A DNA stretch of 43,001 nt. Source: an uncultured SAR86 cluster bacterium. Its GTDB lineage: Bacteria; Pseudomonadota; Gammaproteobacteria; Magnimaribacterales; AG-339-G14. Shown here in pieces: positions 28,989-36,949 of this stretch (positions are counted from its first letter, which is position 1; each line of letters starts with the position of its first letter). The stretch is taken from contig CACOBG010000005.1 in NCBI GenBank assembly GCA_902625415.1, positions 1-43,001 of the forward strand, given 5' to 3'. The notes under the pieces are model-generated. The model had not been told where the DNA came from. It did no database searches and saw nothing but the letters and a program-made list of their open reading frames with translations. The position numbers and the translations under genes are program-made.

Positions 28989-29585
28989 CTATAATTTTTT
29001 TTCGATGAGCTGGATTCTGTCATTACCGAAATACATGTCTTCTTTATCCAAAAAGAAAGTGGGGGAACCAAAACCCTTACGATCCATTAACTCTTGAGTG
29101 CTCTCTATAAGTCTTTGCTTGGTTTCCGGCATTGCAATGAACTCCATAAAATCATCAGCAGGAACTGAAAGAGAAGTGACAATATTTTTTAAACAATCAT
29201 CACTAGAAATATCCTTACCGTCCGTCCAATAAGCTTTAAAAACTTTTTCAAGGTATCTTTCTATATCTTTGTTTTTGTCAATAAAGTAAAAAACACCGCG
29301 CATAGACTTTACGCTATTGATAGGAAAGATTTTTGGCCAATTAAACTCGATGTTCCTTTGTTTTGCCCAATCGTCCATATCTTTTTGAGAATATTCCAAT
29401 TTTTCTTTAACTGGATTTTTTCTGCTCTCATAGACGCTAGGATTAGTTGAATTGAAAATTCCCCCAACCAGTATGGGCTTCCAAATAATTTCAAATTCTT
29501 TATTTTTTTTAAGTTCTAAAATTCCCCTAAACGAAAGGTAGGTCCAAGGACTGCTACAATCTAGGTAATACTCAATTTTTTTCAT
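28989..29585 (-). CDS. 2-hydroxychromene-2-carboxylate isomerase-like DsbA-family protein
   Basis: The start is set at ATG 29585, with an in-frame TTG at 29591 as alternative; the protein has 198 residues. The N-terminal IEYYLDCSSPWTYLSFRG matches kappa-class GST/HCCA isomerases, with S11-S12-P13 at the glutathione site. The helical insert (NSVKSMRGVFYF) and GFGSPTFFLDKEDMYFGNDRI with the cis-proline also fit. HCCA isomerase acts in naphthalene breakdown, but substrates vary. It is convergent with the GST gene. Confidence 0.85.
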   Translation of the reverse strand: MKKIEYYLDCSSPWTYLSFRGILELKKNKEFEIIWKPILVGGIFNSTNPSVYESRKNPVKEKLEYSQKDMDDWAKQRNIEFNWPKIFPINSVKSMRGVFYFIDKNKDIERYLEKVFKAYWTDGKDISSDDCLKNIVTSLSVPADDFMEFIAMPETKQRLIESTQELMDRKGFGSPTFFLDKEDMYFGNDRIQLIEKKL

Positions 29586-29663
29586 CTGCAATCTAATTTT
29601 TACTTATTATTACTTTATAATCTTACCTCTTAAGGATTCAAGCTGCTCACTTTAGGGGGAAAA

Positions 29664-29927
29664 ATGGAAGACGACCAAAAAAGACTTGCCGATGCTCTGG
29701 AAGAGTTAAAAGAACACAATTTTATGAAAATCCACGAATCTGCATGGAAGTTCATGTACTACAACCTGTTAAGAGGTTTGGCGATTGGTCTTGGCTCTGT
29801 GGTTGGTGCCACTGTGCTAGTAACTATCTTTATTCAAATACTTGCTCAATTTGAGTTTATTCCCATCATTGGAAATTGGGCGCATGAAGTTATAGAAATC
29901 ATTGAAAAACTAGATAAGTCTGGATGA
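29664..29927 (+). CDS. DUF5665 domain membrane protein
   Basis: The 87-residue protein has an acidic N-terminus and one membrane helix, LLRGLAIGLGSVVGATVLVTIFIQILAQF (about 37-65), then IPIIGNW, the DUF5665 pattern. Function unknown. A strong Shine-Dalgarno (AGGGGGA) precedes ATG 29664, and its stop overlaps the next start as ATGA. Confidence 0.75.
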   Translation: MEDDQKRLADALEELKEHNFMKIHESAWKFMYYNLLRGLAIGLGSVVGATVLVTIFIQILAQFEFIPIIGNWAHEVIEIIEKLDKSG

Positions 29928-30652
29928 CTATTCCTCAAAATAATGTCATCTGTATGAAGTGGGGAGATAAATACTCAGCAGATTACGTAAACATATTGTT
30001 TAATATGGTTTCAAGAAATTTAAGCATTCCTTTTAGGTTTGCATGCTTCACTGACGATCCAAAAGGCATAAACGAACAAGTCGAAGTTTTTGATCTCCCT
30101 AGTTTAAATTTACCAAATAACATTCCTGAAAGAGGCTGGCTTAAACTTACTACTTTTTCAAAAAATTTAGGAGATTTAGAGGGAAAAGCTCTTTTTTTAG
30201 ATTTAGATCTGATTATTACGGGAAGCCTGGACGAGCTTTTTAAAATTGATGGTGATTTTATAATAGTAAAAGATTTCATTAGAAAGGATGTAACTGGTAA
30301 CAGTTCAGTTTATAGGTTTGAGATAGGTCAACACGAAGACGTAATCGAAAATTTCAAAAATAATTTTACTGATATAAAGAATAAACACAGAAACGAACAA
30401 GAATATTTATCCGCATTTATGGATAAAAAAGAAAAACTAAGCTATTGGCCTGAGGATTGGTGTAAGAGTTTTAAAAAGCATTGCATTCACAAAGGATTTA
30501 AACAGTTCTTTTATCCGCCTGAATTACCGAAAAATACAAGAATTGTTATCTTTCATGGAAAACCAAATCCACCAGAGGCTATTGAAGGCAAAAGCGGTAA
30601 GTGGTACCGGAAGGTATTACCTACTCCTTGGGTAAAAGATTTTTGGAGATAA
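29924..30652 (+). CDS. Putative glycosyltransferase
   Basis: The 242-residue protein has a nucleotide-sugar transferase look. It starts VICMKWGDKYSADYVNIL, continues RFACFTDD, and has a DxD motif (LFLDLDLIITGSLDELF, D93 and D95) as in GT8/GT-A type enzymes. HRNEQEYLSAF and VIFHGKPNPPEA follow, with the His likely metal-linked. Donor and acceptor are unknown. Its start overlaps the DUF5665 stop by 4 bases. Confidence 0.65.
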   Translation: MTIPQNNVICMKWGDKYSADYVNILFNMVSRNLSIPFRFACFTDDPKGINEQVEVFDLPSLNLPNNIPERGWLKLTTFSKNLGDLEGKALFLDLDLIITGSLDELFKIDGDFIIVKDFIRKDVTGNSSVYRFEIGQHEDVIENFKNNFTDIKNKHRNEQEYLSAFMDKKEKLSYWPEDWCKSFKKHCIHKGFKQFFYPPELPKNTRIVIFHGKPNPPEAIEGKSGKWYRKVLPTPWVKDFWR

Positions 30653-30942
30653 AAGACAAAATATTTTTAAACTTGGAAGGAACGAACTTTCAAAAAAAAG
30701 TTTGGCAAGAATTGCTTAAGATCCCGAAAGGGCAAACAAAGTCATATAAAGAATTAGCTATTGCAATAGGCAATCCTAAAGCTGCAAGAGCCGTTGCAAA
30801 TGCCTGTGGAAAAAATCCTCATCCTATAAAAATACCCTGTCACAGAGCAATAAGATCAGACGGTTCAATAGGAGGCTATAGTGGGGCAGGAGGCTCAACT
30901 ACCAAGCTTGAATTATTAATTGAAGAGCAAAAAAATAACTAG
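30643..30942 (+). CDS. Minimal O6-alkylguanine-DNA alkyltransferase (MGMT/Ogt C-terminal domain only)
   Basis: The protein holds the complete DNA-binding and active-site domain of MGMT: GTNFQKKVWQELLKIPKGQT, YKELAIAIGNPKAARAVANACGKNP, PCHRAIRSDGSIGGYSGG-like IPCHRAIRSDGSIGGYSGAG. The acceptor cysteine is C66 in PCHR, so it is not an alkyltransferase-like ATL, which has Trp there. The usual N-terminal domain is absent. Start TTG 30643 overlaps the upstream gene by 10 bases; GTG 30601 would give 14 more residues and a 52-base overlap. No Shine-Dalgarno decides between them. Confidence 0.85.
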   Translation: MEIKDKIFLNLEGTNFQKKVWQELLKIPKGQTKSYKELAIAIGNPKAARAVANACGKNPHPIKIPCHRAIRSDGSIGGYSGAGGSTTKLELLIEEQKNN

Positions 30943-31058
30943 GTTCTTTAGCTTCATACTTTTTCAAAGCTTCTGTGTATTCTTTTTCTGAAAGTTTATG
31001 CTAACCGATTCATTTGCCTATAGGACATCTTCCAAAGTCACAATCCATATTTCTTCTC

Positions 31059-32039
31059 TTAATAGAGAGAAACTTTTTTTAATTGTCCAGGCTTTAAAAT
31101 TTCAAAAAAGGTGTTGGGAAGTCCTTTTTTTGTCAAGGCTTGTCGCAATAATGTTGGCGGCTCTAGCGTTTCTTCATCGGTTAATGTGAAGGTACCCCAA
31201 TGCATGGCATAGTTTTTTTTAGATCCCAAATCTAAGGCGACCTGCAAAGCCTCTTCAGGGTTCACATGATTTGCTTTCATAAACCACCTTGGCGCATAGG
31301 CTCCTATTGGTATCAAAGACAGGTCGGGCTTGCCAAGTTTTGCTTGAGTATCTAGGAAATCTTTGGAGTAACCCGAATCTCCTGCATGAAAACTTTTAAA
31401 ATTTGGAAAGGACATGAACCATCCACCCCAGAGGCTTTTGTTTCTATCTGCTAAACCTCTAGCCGACCAATGTTGAGTAGGAGTAAACGTAAATCTTGCT
31501 CCTTTAATTTCAATATCTTCCCACCACAAAAACTCTCTCGTATTTTTAATGCCTTTTCGATTTAACAATTTTTGATCTCCTTTTGGCACTAGAAACAAAG
31601 TTTTTGGGTTTTTTGCCGCAAGTTTTTTTAATGAAGAGATATCCAAGTGATCATAATGATTATGACTTACTGTAACGACATCTATTTCTGGCAAGTCTAC
31701 AATTTGCATAGCTGGAGGGATAATTCTTTTTGGACCTGCTATCTTCACGGGAGAAGCTCGATCAGAAAAAACTGGATCAGTTAAGACAATCATACCTTCT
31801 ATATTGATCAAAAAAGTAGAGTGTCCGATCCAAATTAAGTAGTTTTCCTCGAAATCAGAAAAGTTTTTCCATTCGTTTGAGGATTCTATTTTTATTGGGG
31901 TCGGTCTTTCTCTATTTAAGCTCCACTTCAAAAAGTCTCCAAAACTTTTTAAATTTGGCATATTGTTAGTATTTTTAAATCTCTCGTCAGACATAAGCAG
32001 ACTGGAAAATAAGATAAAGAATATTAATTTTTTTCGCAT
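31059..32039 (-). CDS. MBL-fold metal-dependent hydrolase (UlaG / NAPE-PLD-like)
   Basis: The 326-residue protein has a possible signal peptide (MRKKLIFFILFSSLLMS). The metallo-beta-lactamase core includes WIGHSTFLI, the metal motif SHNHYDHLD (H126, H128, D130, H131), TPTQHWSARG and HAGDSGYSKDF. The overall pattern matches the beta-lactamase superfamily 2 / NAPE-PLD and RomA-type group. The product may be a phosphodiesterase or lipid hydrolase, but the substrate is not readable. The 116 bases between it and the convergent MGMT gene hold a 12-codon frame and a coding-like stretch. Confidence 0.85.
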   Translation of the reverse strand: MRKKLIFFILFSSLLMSDERFKNTNNMPNLKSFGDFLKWSLNRERPTPIKIESSNEWKNFSDFEENYLIWIGHSTFLINIEGMIVLTDPVFSDRASPVKIAGPKRIIPPAMQIVDLPEIDVVTVSHNHYDHLDISSLKKLAAKNPKTLFLVPKGDQKLLNRKGIKNTREFLWWEDIEIKGARFTFTPTQHWSARGLADRNKSLWGGWFMSFPNFKSFHAGDSGYSKDFLDTQAKLGKPDLSLIPIGAYAPRWFMKANHVNPEEALQVALDLGSKKNYAMHWGTFTLTDEETLEPPTLLRQALTKKGLPNTFFEILKPGQLKKVSLY

Positions 32040-32121
32040 GGAAATCTATTTGCATTTTGAAGCGCTATTGTAATCTTAATGAATCCAAAACAAAGAGAAA
32101 TTTATTTAAAACATTTTAGAT

Positions 32122-32928
32122 ATGTATAATTCTTCACCGATGAGAATTTTAAGAAATCTATTGATGTTTTTTGGACTGTTTTTTGTTGCTGCTGGTGCGA
32201 TCTCAAGCTTAGTAGGCGAGCTAATCGGATTGATAGCTTTTTCTGGTTTACAAAACCTTTTGATTTCTTTTATGGGGGTAGTTATTTTTTGGCTATCTCT
32301 CGAGCGAGTTCACCCTGAAGGTTATAAGTTTTTTTTGGTGTTTATTTTACTTTCTTCTTTGTTAAGCGTTTTTTATTTTCCTTTGGGAATTCTAGGCTTC
32401 CTATTAACGGTTTTCGTTTTATGGTTTTTTAGAGATCCAGAAAGAGCGGTCCCTTCATCTGAAGCAGGCATTATTTCTCCTGCAGATGGCATCATCTGCA
32501 AAATAGAAAAAACCCTTCCGCCTAAAGAAGTAAAAAGCTCTGAAGAATTATTAAAAATTTCGGTTTTTATGAATGTTTTCAATGTCCATGTGAACAGAGC
32601 TCCAGTTGCAGGTAACATCAAAGACATAATCTATGTTCCTGGAAAATTTATAAATGCTAGCTTAGACAAAGCAAGCGAACACAATGAGCGTAATATCCTC
32701 ATTTTAGAAAATAATAAAAACGAAGAAATTATTGTCGTGCAAATAGCAGGGCTGATTGCAAGAAGAATCCTCTCTTTTGTAAATCTTTTTGATTCTCTGA
32801 AGATTGGCGAAAGATTTGGTCTCATAAGGTTTGGATCGCGTGTTGATGTCTATCTCCCTTCAAATTACGATCCAAAAGTAGACCTAGGACAAAAGGTCAT
32901 AGCTGGTGAGAGCATTATTGCGAGTTAA
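32122..32928 (+). CDS. psd: Phosphatidylserine decarboxylase proenzyme with extended membrane N-terminus
   Basis: The 268-residue protein makes phosphatidylethanolamine. Its core has FFRDPERAVP, ISPADGIICKIE, FMNVFNVHVNRAPVAG, PGKFINASLDKASEHNERN and GERFGLIRFGSRVDVYLP. The pyruvoyl group forms from S239 in the FGS motif when the chain self-cleaves. This is the short Psd type, normally about 210-225 residues. Here about 60 residues with two extra hydrophobic segments precede the canonical ERVHPEGYKFF region. ATG 32122 is used; ATG 32140 is also possible and no Shine-Dalgarno decides. pssA follows after 5 bases. Confidence 0.92.
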   Translation: MYNSSPMRILRNLLMFFGLFFVAAGAISSLVGELIGLIAFSGLQNLLISFMGVVIFWLSLERVHPEGYKFFLVFILLSSLLSVFYFPLGILGFLLTVFVLWFFRDPERAVPSSEAGIISPADGIICKIEKTLPPKEVKSSEELLKISVFMNVFNVHVNRAPVAGNIKDIIYVPGKFINASLDKASEHNERNILILENNKNEEIIVVQIAGLIARRILSFVNLFDSLKIGERFGLIRFGSRVDVYLPSNYDPKVDLGQKVIAGESIIAS

Positions 32929-32933
32929 TAATC

Positions 32934-33680
32934 ATGTCTGAAAGAAGCATCAAGAATTTTATTCCAAACTTAATTACTTTAACCGGACTTTGTTTTGGTC
33001 TTAGCTCTATAAGGTTTGCAGTATTAGAAGATTTTAAAGCCGCAGTTGTGTGTATTCTTATTGCTGCAATTTGCGATGTCTTAGATGGATTATTTTCTAG
33101 GCTTTTAAAAACTCAATCAGATTTGGGAGCTGAACTCGATTCTTTGGCTGATTTTTTGAGTTTTGGAGTGGCTCCTGGAATTTTAGTGTATTTTGGAATC
33201 CTAGAAGAATTAGCCATTTGGGGATACCTTGCTGTTACTGCCTTTATTGTTTTTGCTTGTTTAAGGCTTGCTATATTCAATTTGAATTTACCGCCTACAG
33301 AGGATGCCCAAAAACAAGGATATTTTTTAGGAGTACCAACTCCATCTGGAGCAGGGCTGATTTTGCTCCCTTTGATTCATTCCTTTCTTGGTTTTAACTG
33401 GGGGATAGAAAACCCTGAGGCAGTTGCAATATATACTGGCTTGGTCGGCTTACTGATGGTCAGCAAAATCCCAACATTTTCATTAAAAGAATTAAACATC
33501 ACTGTAAATAGGAAGTTTTTCCTTAGATTTTTTGTCGGTTTCGTAGTTTTAGTTTTACTTATGATAAATTTTTTATGGCAGTTTTTGTCAGTAGTTGGGA
33601 TTATTTATATTGTGGGAATTCCTGTTGCAATATTTATCTTTCGCAAAAATCGTTATAAGAATGAAGAAGAAGCAGGTTAG
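32934..33680 (+). CDS. pssA: CDP-diacylglycerol--serine O-phosphatidyltransferase
   Basis: The 248-residue integral membrane enzyme makes phosphatidylserine, the substrate of the adjacent Psd. The CDP-alcohol phosphotransferase motif is D48-VLD51-G52-...-R56-...-G65-...-D69-...-D73 (CDVLDGLFSRLLKT, DLGAELDSLAD). FLSFGVAPG and ACLRLAIFN are family features, and about seven helices are predicted. It is the type II form, unlike E. coli PssA. Its stop overlaps the convergent hydrolase stop (33677-33680). Confidence 0.95.
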   Translation: MSERSIKNFIPNLITLTGLCFGLSSIRFAVLEDFKAAVVCILIAAICDVLDGLFSRLLKTQSDLGAELDSLADFLSFGVAPGILVYFGILEELAIWGYLAVTAFIVFACLRLAIFNLNLPPTEDAQKQGYFLGVPTPSGAGLILLPLIHSFLGFNWGIENPEAVAIYTGLVGLLMVSKIPTFSLKELNITVNRKFFLRFFVGFVVLVLLMINFLWQFLSVVGIIYIVGIPVAIFIFRKNRYKNEEEAG

Positions 33681-34645
33681 TCAGAGAGCTCTTCAAATAT
33701 TTTAAAGATTTCTTCAGCAGTAGAAATATCTCTTACGTTGCCTCCAAAAAAAGAACTATATTCCACGCTTGGAGATGCATAAATATGTCCGCCATTTATG
33801 AGAGTAAACAATGCTACAACATTTTTTCCCGCATTGATTTTTTTTACTACTCCATTGCTTTTGTCTCCATCTATATCTTCAATCTGTGAAACCATTTCCC
33901 TTCCAGTAGGGCTTAAACTTTTCCAATATTCGTATGTCTTCTCCGAGGATTGAACTATGCCACGACTTGTATTGCCAAAAAGCTCAACTAGTCCGCCATC
34001 ATATGGCGCAATAGGGTCCTTGGTGCCGTTAAAGATTAATATGTTAACTCCCTCATTTTCTTTTTTACATTCGTTGTTATCGTCTATAGGAATCGTTGCA
34101 ACCAGTGGAGCAAGAACAAAAATTGATTTAGGAGACTCGTAAGCCAAACGATAAATCATTTGACCGCCATTTGAGATCCCGGTCGCTATTATTTTTTTCT
34201 TATCAACTTTATAGTCTAAAGTTATTTTTTGAATGACTTTTTTTAAGAATCCTACATCGTCAATATTTTCTTGGTTGGCAGCATAATCGGCAGAGGCTCT
34301 GCAATCATTCCAAAAATTCTTATAGCCTTGGGGGTATACAACTACAAATCCATTCTTTTCCGCAAGATATTCAAAATCATACCCAGTAGCAATTCTCATA
34401 TCTTCTGACTTGCCGTAAGAGCCATGTAACACAAAAAAAGCTCCAGAATTTTCTTTGAAATTTCTTGGAATATACAAATCGTATGTCCTTTCAATATTAT
34501 CGTGATCAATAGTAAAAGTCTTATAAAGACCACCTGAGGGAGCGTTTCTTTCAGGATAGACATTAAGATAATTATAAAGAACCAAAAATGTAGCTAAGGC
34601 ACCGACGAGAATGCTTATAAAGAATATTCGTAAATTAGATTTCAT
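33677..34645 (-). CDS. Exported alpha/beta-hydrolase, esterase/PHB depolymerase-like
   Basis: The 322-residue protein has an N-terminal membrane anchor or signal (LRIFFISILVGALATFLVL). The esterase core shows FVLHGS, GFVVVYPQGYKNFWNDCR and the nucleophile elbow ATGISNGGQ (Ser158). Asp in NGTKDPIAPYDGG and His in INGGHIYASP complete the triad. It resembles LpqC and polyhydroxybutyrate depolymerase-type feruloyl esterases. ATG 34645 follows GGGGG by 5 bases; GTG 34657 would add four residues. A 27-codon membrane ORF ends right before that GTG. Confidence 0.87.
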   Translation of the reverse strand: MKSNLRIFFISILVGALATFLVLYNYLNVYPERNAPSGGLYKTFTIDHDNIERTYDLYIPRNFKENSGAFFVLHGSYGKSEDMRIATGYDFEYLAEKNGFVVVYPQGYKNFWNDCRASADYAANQENIDDVGFLKKVIQKITLDYKVDKKKIIATGISNGGQMIYRLAYESPKSIFVLAPLVATIPIDDNNECKKENEGVNILIFNGTKDPIAPYDGGLVELFGNTSRGIVQSSEKTYEYWKSLSPTGREMVSQIEDIDGDKSNGVVKKINAGKNVVALFTLINGGHIYASPSVEYSSFFGGNVRDISTAEEIFKIFEELSD

Positions 34646-34657
34646 TAAAGCCCCCAC

Positions 34658-34741
34658 CTAATAGATGAATATGAAGTAGTAGCCTCCAATAACAAGTCCG
34701 ATTAATAAGCCAAGAAAGGAGATAAGAAAATTTTTAAGCAT
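34658..34741 (-). CDS. Possible 27-residue single-helix membrane peptide
   Basis: The minus strand reads MLKNFLISFLGLLIGLVIGG then YYFIFIY and TAG. It is a hydrophobic helix with a positive N-terminus and glycine spacing, as in real small membrane proteins. It ends directly before the esterase GTG/ATG starts, suggesting translational coupling. No homolog is recognised, and a hydrophobic short ORF in AT-rich DNA can occur by chance. Confidence 0.35.
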   Translation of the reverse strand: MLKNFLISFLGLLIGLVIGGYYFIFIY

Positions 34742-34768
34742 ACAAATTAAAATTGATTTTATCCTATA

Positions 34769-35881
34769 TTAAACTAGAGACTTTGTTTCAATAATTTTAT
34801 TTTCTTTTGCAGAACGCTCTTTTCTATTGGTTCTGTCATTTACCTTTCCCACCAATTGACCACAAGCAGCCATGATGTCTTCTCCTCTAGTTGTCCTCAC
34901 CGTTGTTATATACCCTTCTTTTTGAAGAATTTTTTTAAAAGTTTCGACCCGCATGTTGGAAGGTCTTTTATATTCTGTTCCTGGGAATGGATTGAAAGGA
35001 ATCAAATTAATCTTGCTTGGAATATCTCTTAATATTTCTGCCAATTCTTTTGCATTATCTAAAGAGTCATTAACTTTATTGATTAAAATGTATTCCATGG
35101 TAGTTTTTCTTAGATCACCGCATTTATCAACGTAACGCTTTACTGCATCCAAGAGCTTTTTAATAGGATACTTTTTGTTTAAAGGCACTAAATCGTTGCG
35201 CAACTTATCATTGGGAGCGTGAAGGGAAATGGTTAATGCTGCATCGGTTACCTCCGAAAGCTTATCAATCATTGGTACCAATCCAGAAGTGCTCAAAGTA
35301 ACCTTTCTTTTCGAAAGCCCATATGCTTTATCGTGCATCATCAAGTTCATAGCTTCTGTTACTGGTTCAAAATTTAGCAAAGGCTCTCCCATGCCCATCA
35401 TCACAACATTTGTTACATTCTTTGAGCCATGATCTCTTGGAATTCCAAAAGAATTTTCTGCTACCCAAACCTGCCCTATAATTTCCGCTGTGGATAGGTT
35501 TCTTGAAAAGCCCTGTTTTCCGGTAGCACAAAAACTACAGTTAACAGCACAACCCACTTGTGAAGAAACGCATAAAGTGGCTCTTTTACCCTCAGGAATT
35601 AAGACCATCTCTACTAAATCACCTTCTCCAACGCTTAAAACCCATTTACGAGTGCCATCTATGGAATCTTTCTCATAAACAATTTCAGGTGGTTTAATTT
35701 CTGTTTTTTCATCCAAAATACACCTTAGGCCCTTGGATAGATTGCTCATCTCATTAAAGTTTGAGATTCCTTTTTGATGAATCCATTGAAAAACTTGTCT
35801 CGCTCGATAGGGTTTTTCTCCTAAAGATAAGAAAAATTTTTCCATGTCATCTAAAGACATACCAAGAAGATTTTCTTTCAT
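34769..35881 (-). CDS. rlmN: 23S rRNA (adenine2503-C2) / tRNA (adenine37-C2) methyltransferase RlmN
   Basis: RlmN is a radical-SAM enzyme that methylates A2503 of 23S rRNA and A37 of tRNAs. The 370 residues have the Cx3Cx2C cluster motif CAVNCSFCATGKQGF (C111, C115, C118). MGMGEPLLN, STSGLVPMI, SLHAPND and the C-terminal TTRGEDIMAACGQL carry the catalytic Cys (C340; C342-type family position). It is 3 bases from the upstream dehydrogenase stop. Confidence 0.96.
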   Translation of the reverse strand: MKENLLGMSLDDMEKFFLSLGEKPYRARQVFQWIHQKGISNFNEMSNLSKGLRCILDEKTEIKPPEIVYEKDSIDGTRKWVLSVGEGDLVEMVLIPEGKRATLCVSSQVGCAVNCSFCATGKQGFSRNLSTAEIIGQVWVAENSFGIPRDHGSKNVTNVVMMGMGEPLLNFEPVTEAMNLMMHDKAYGLSKRKVTLSTSGLVPMIDKLSEVTDAALTISLHAPNDKLRNDLVPLNKKYPIKKLLDAVKRYVDKCGDLRKTTMEYILINKVNDSLDNAKELAEILRDIPSKINLIPFNPFPGTEYKRPSNMRVETFKKILQKEGYITTVRTTRGEDIMAACGQLVGKVNDRTNRKERSAKENKIIETKSLV

Positions 35882-35884
35882 TGT

Positions 35885-36859
35885 TTAAAGTTCAAATAGA
35901 TTTTTTATTGGTTTGCCATCTTTTAAATTAGCAACATTTTCAAGAAAAAGATTAAACGATCTTGGCAAAGACATTAAAGAGTGAGCTGAATCGTGAGGAG
36001 TAATGTAACAATTCTTTGCTTCCCAAAGAGGAGAGTCTTTTTCTAGAGGTTCTTTTTTTGTAGTATCCAAAGCTGCAGCTGCAATTTCACCAGTATTTAA
36101 TGCTTCTGCAAGGTCTTGTTCATTTACAGCACTGCCTCGGCCGACATTAATTAACATACTTTGAGGATTCATTTGTTTTAAAACTTTTTTATCAATTACA
36201 TTTCTTGTGTGTTCGCTATCCGGTAAAACCGTGACTAGAAAATCCGCAAAAGGCAACATATCCATTAAATTTTCTGGAGTTTTAACTTCATCAGCAAATT
36301 CACAAGAAACAGGCGATCTTCTAATTCCAGTTACATTCATTTCAAATGACTTTGCAATTCGAGCAATTTCTTTTCCTATGCCTCCATATCCGTAAATGAG
36401 TAAATTCTTATTGGTTAATTCACCATCTCCTCCATTTGGCATCCAGTTTTTTTCTTTTTGAAGCTGAATATGAAGATCAATTCTTTTGTTCCATCTCAAC
36501 ATTTGCGCTAAAACATAATTAGCCATGGGTTTGCCATATATGCTGCTTGCATTTGCAACAATTGCGCTCGTTTCTTTCAAAACTGCTTGTAAAAAAGGAT
36601 CATCCATTCCCGAATATCCGCTTTGGATGAATTTAGCTTTTTTAGCAAGTCTCAACATAGGCTCAAAAAGATGTTTGTGGTCTCTTACCGCAAAGAGAAA
36701 TTGGTAAGATAAAAATAAGGCATCGACTTCTGGAACGTTTTCCCATGAAGGGTTGGTGTGATCCTCAGGGTTCAGCACAATGATCTCTATATTAGGATCA
36801 AGCTTAAGAATTTCTGATTCATAAAGGTTGCTTATCAGGCTATCAACTACTATTTTCAT
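35885..36859 (-). CDS. D-isomer specific 2-hydroxyacid dehydrogenase family protein
   Basis: The 324-residue protein has the NAD-binding motif LLIYGYGGIGKEIARIAKSF and the catalytic set of the family: Arg in INVGRGSAVNEQDL, Glu in the DTTKKEPLEKDSPL stretch and His in ITPHDSAHS. The substrate-binding N-terminal half is diverged. It reduces a 2-keto acid or oxidises a 2-hydroxyacid; the true substrate is unknown. rlmN follows immediately on the same strand. Confidence 0.88.
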   Translation of the reverse strand: MKIVVDSLISNLYESEILKLDPNIEIIVLNPEDHTNPSWENVPEVDALFLSYQFLFAVRDHKHLFEPMLRLAKKAKFIQSGYSGMDDPFLQAVLKETSAIVANASSIYGKPMANYVLAQMLRWNKRIDLHIQLQKEKNWMPNGGDGELTNKNLLIYGYGGIGKEIARIAKSFEMNVTGIRRSPVSCEFADEVKTPENLMDMLPFADFLVTVLPDSEHTRNVIDKKVLKQMNPQSMLINVGRGSAVNEQDLAEALNTGEIAAAALDTTKKEPLEKDSPLWEAKNCYITPHDSAHSLMSLPRSFNLFLENVANLKDGKPIKNLFEL

Positions 36860-36932
36860 TAGGTTCCTTTTTTTGATGTGGCAATTTAAACCAGAAGTTT
36901 TTAGAAAACAAGAATATTGATTTAACTGGCTA

Positions 36933-36938
36933 TATAAT
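36933..36938 (+). promoter_or_regulatory. Possible -10 element of the fatty acid hydroxylase gene
   Basis: A perfect TATAAT lies 11 bases before ATG 36950. No good -35 is visible at 16-18 bases upstream. If used, the transcript would be almost leaderless. Confidence 0.3.
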
Positions 36939-36949
36939 GTTCCAAAAAA

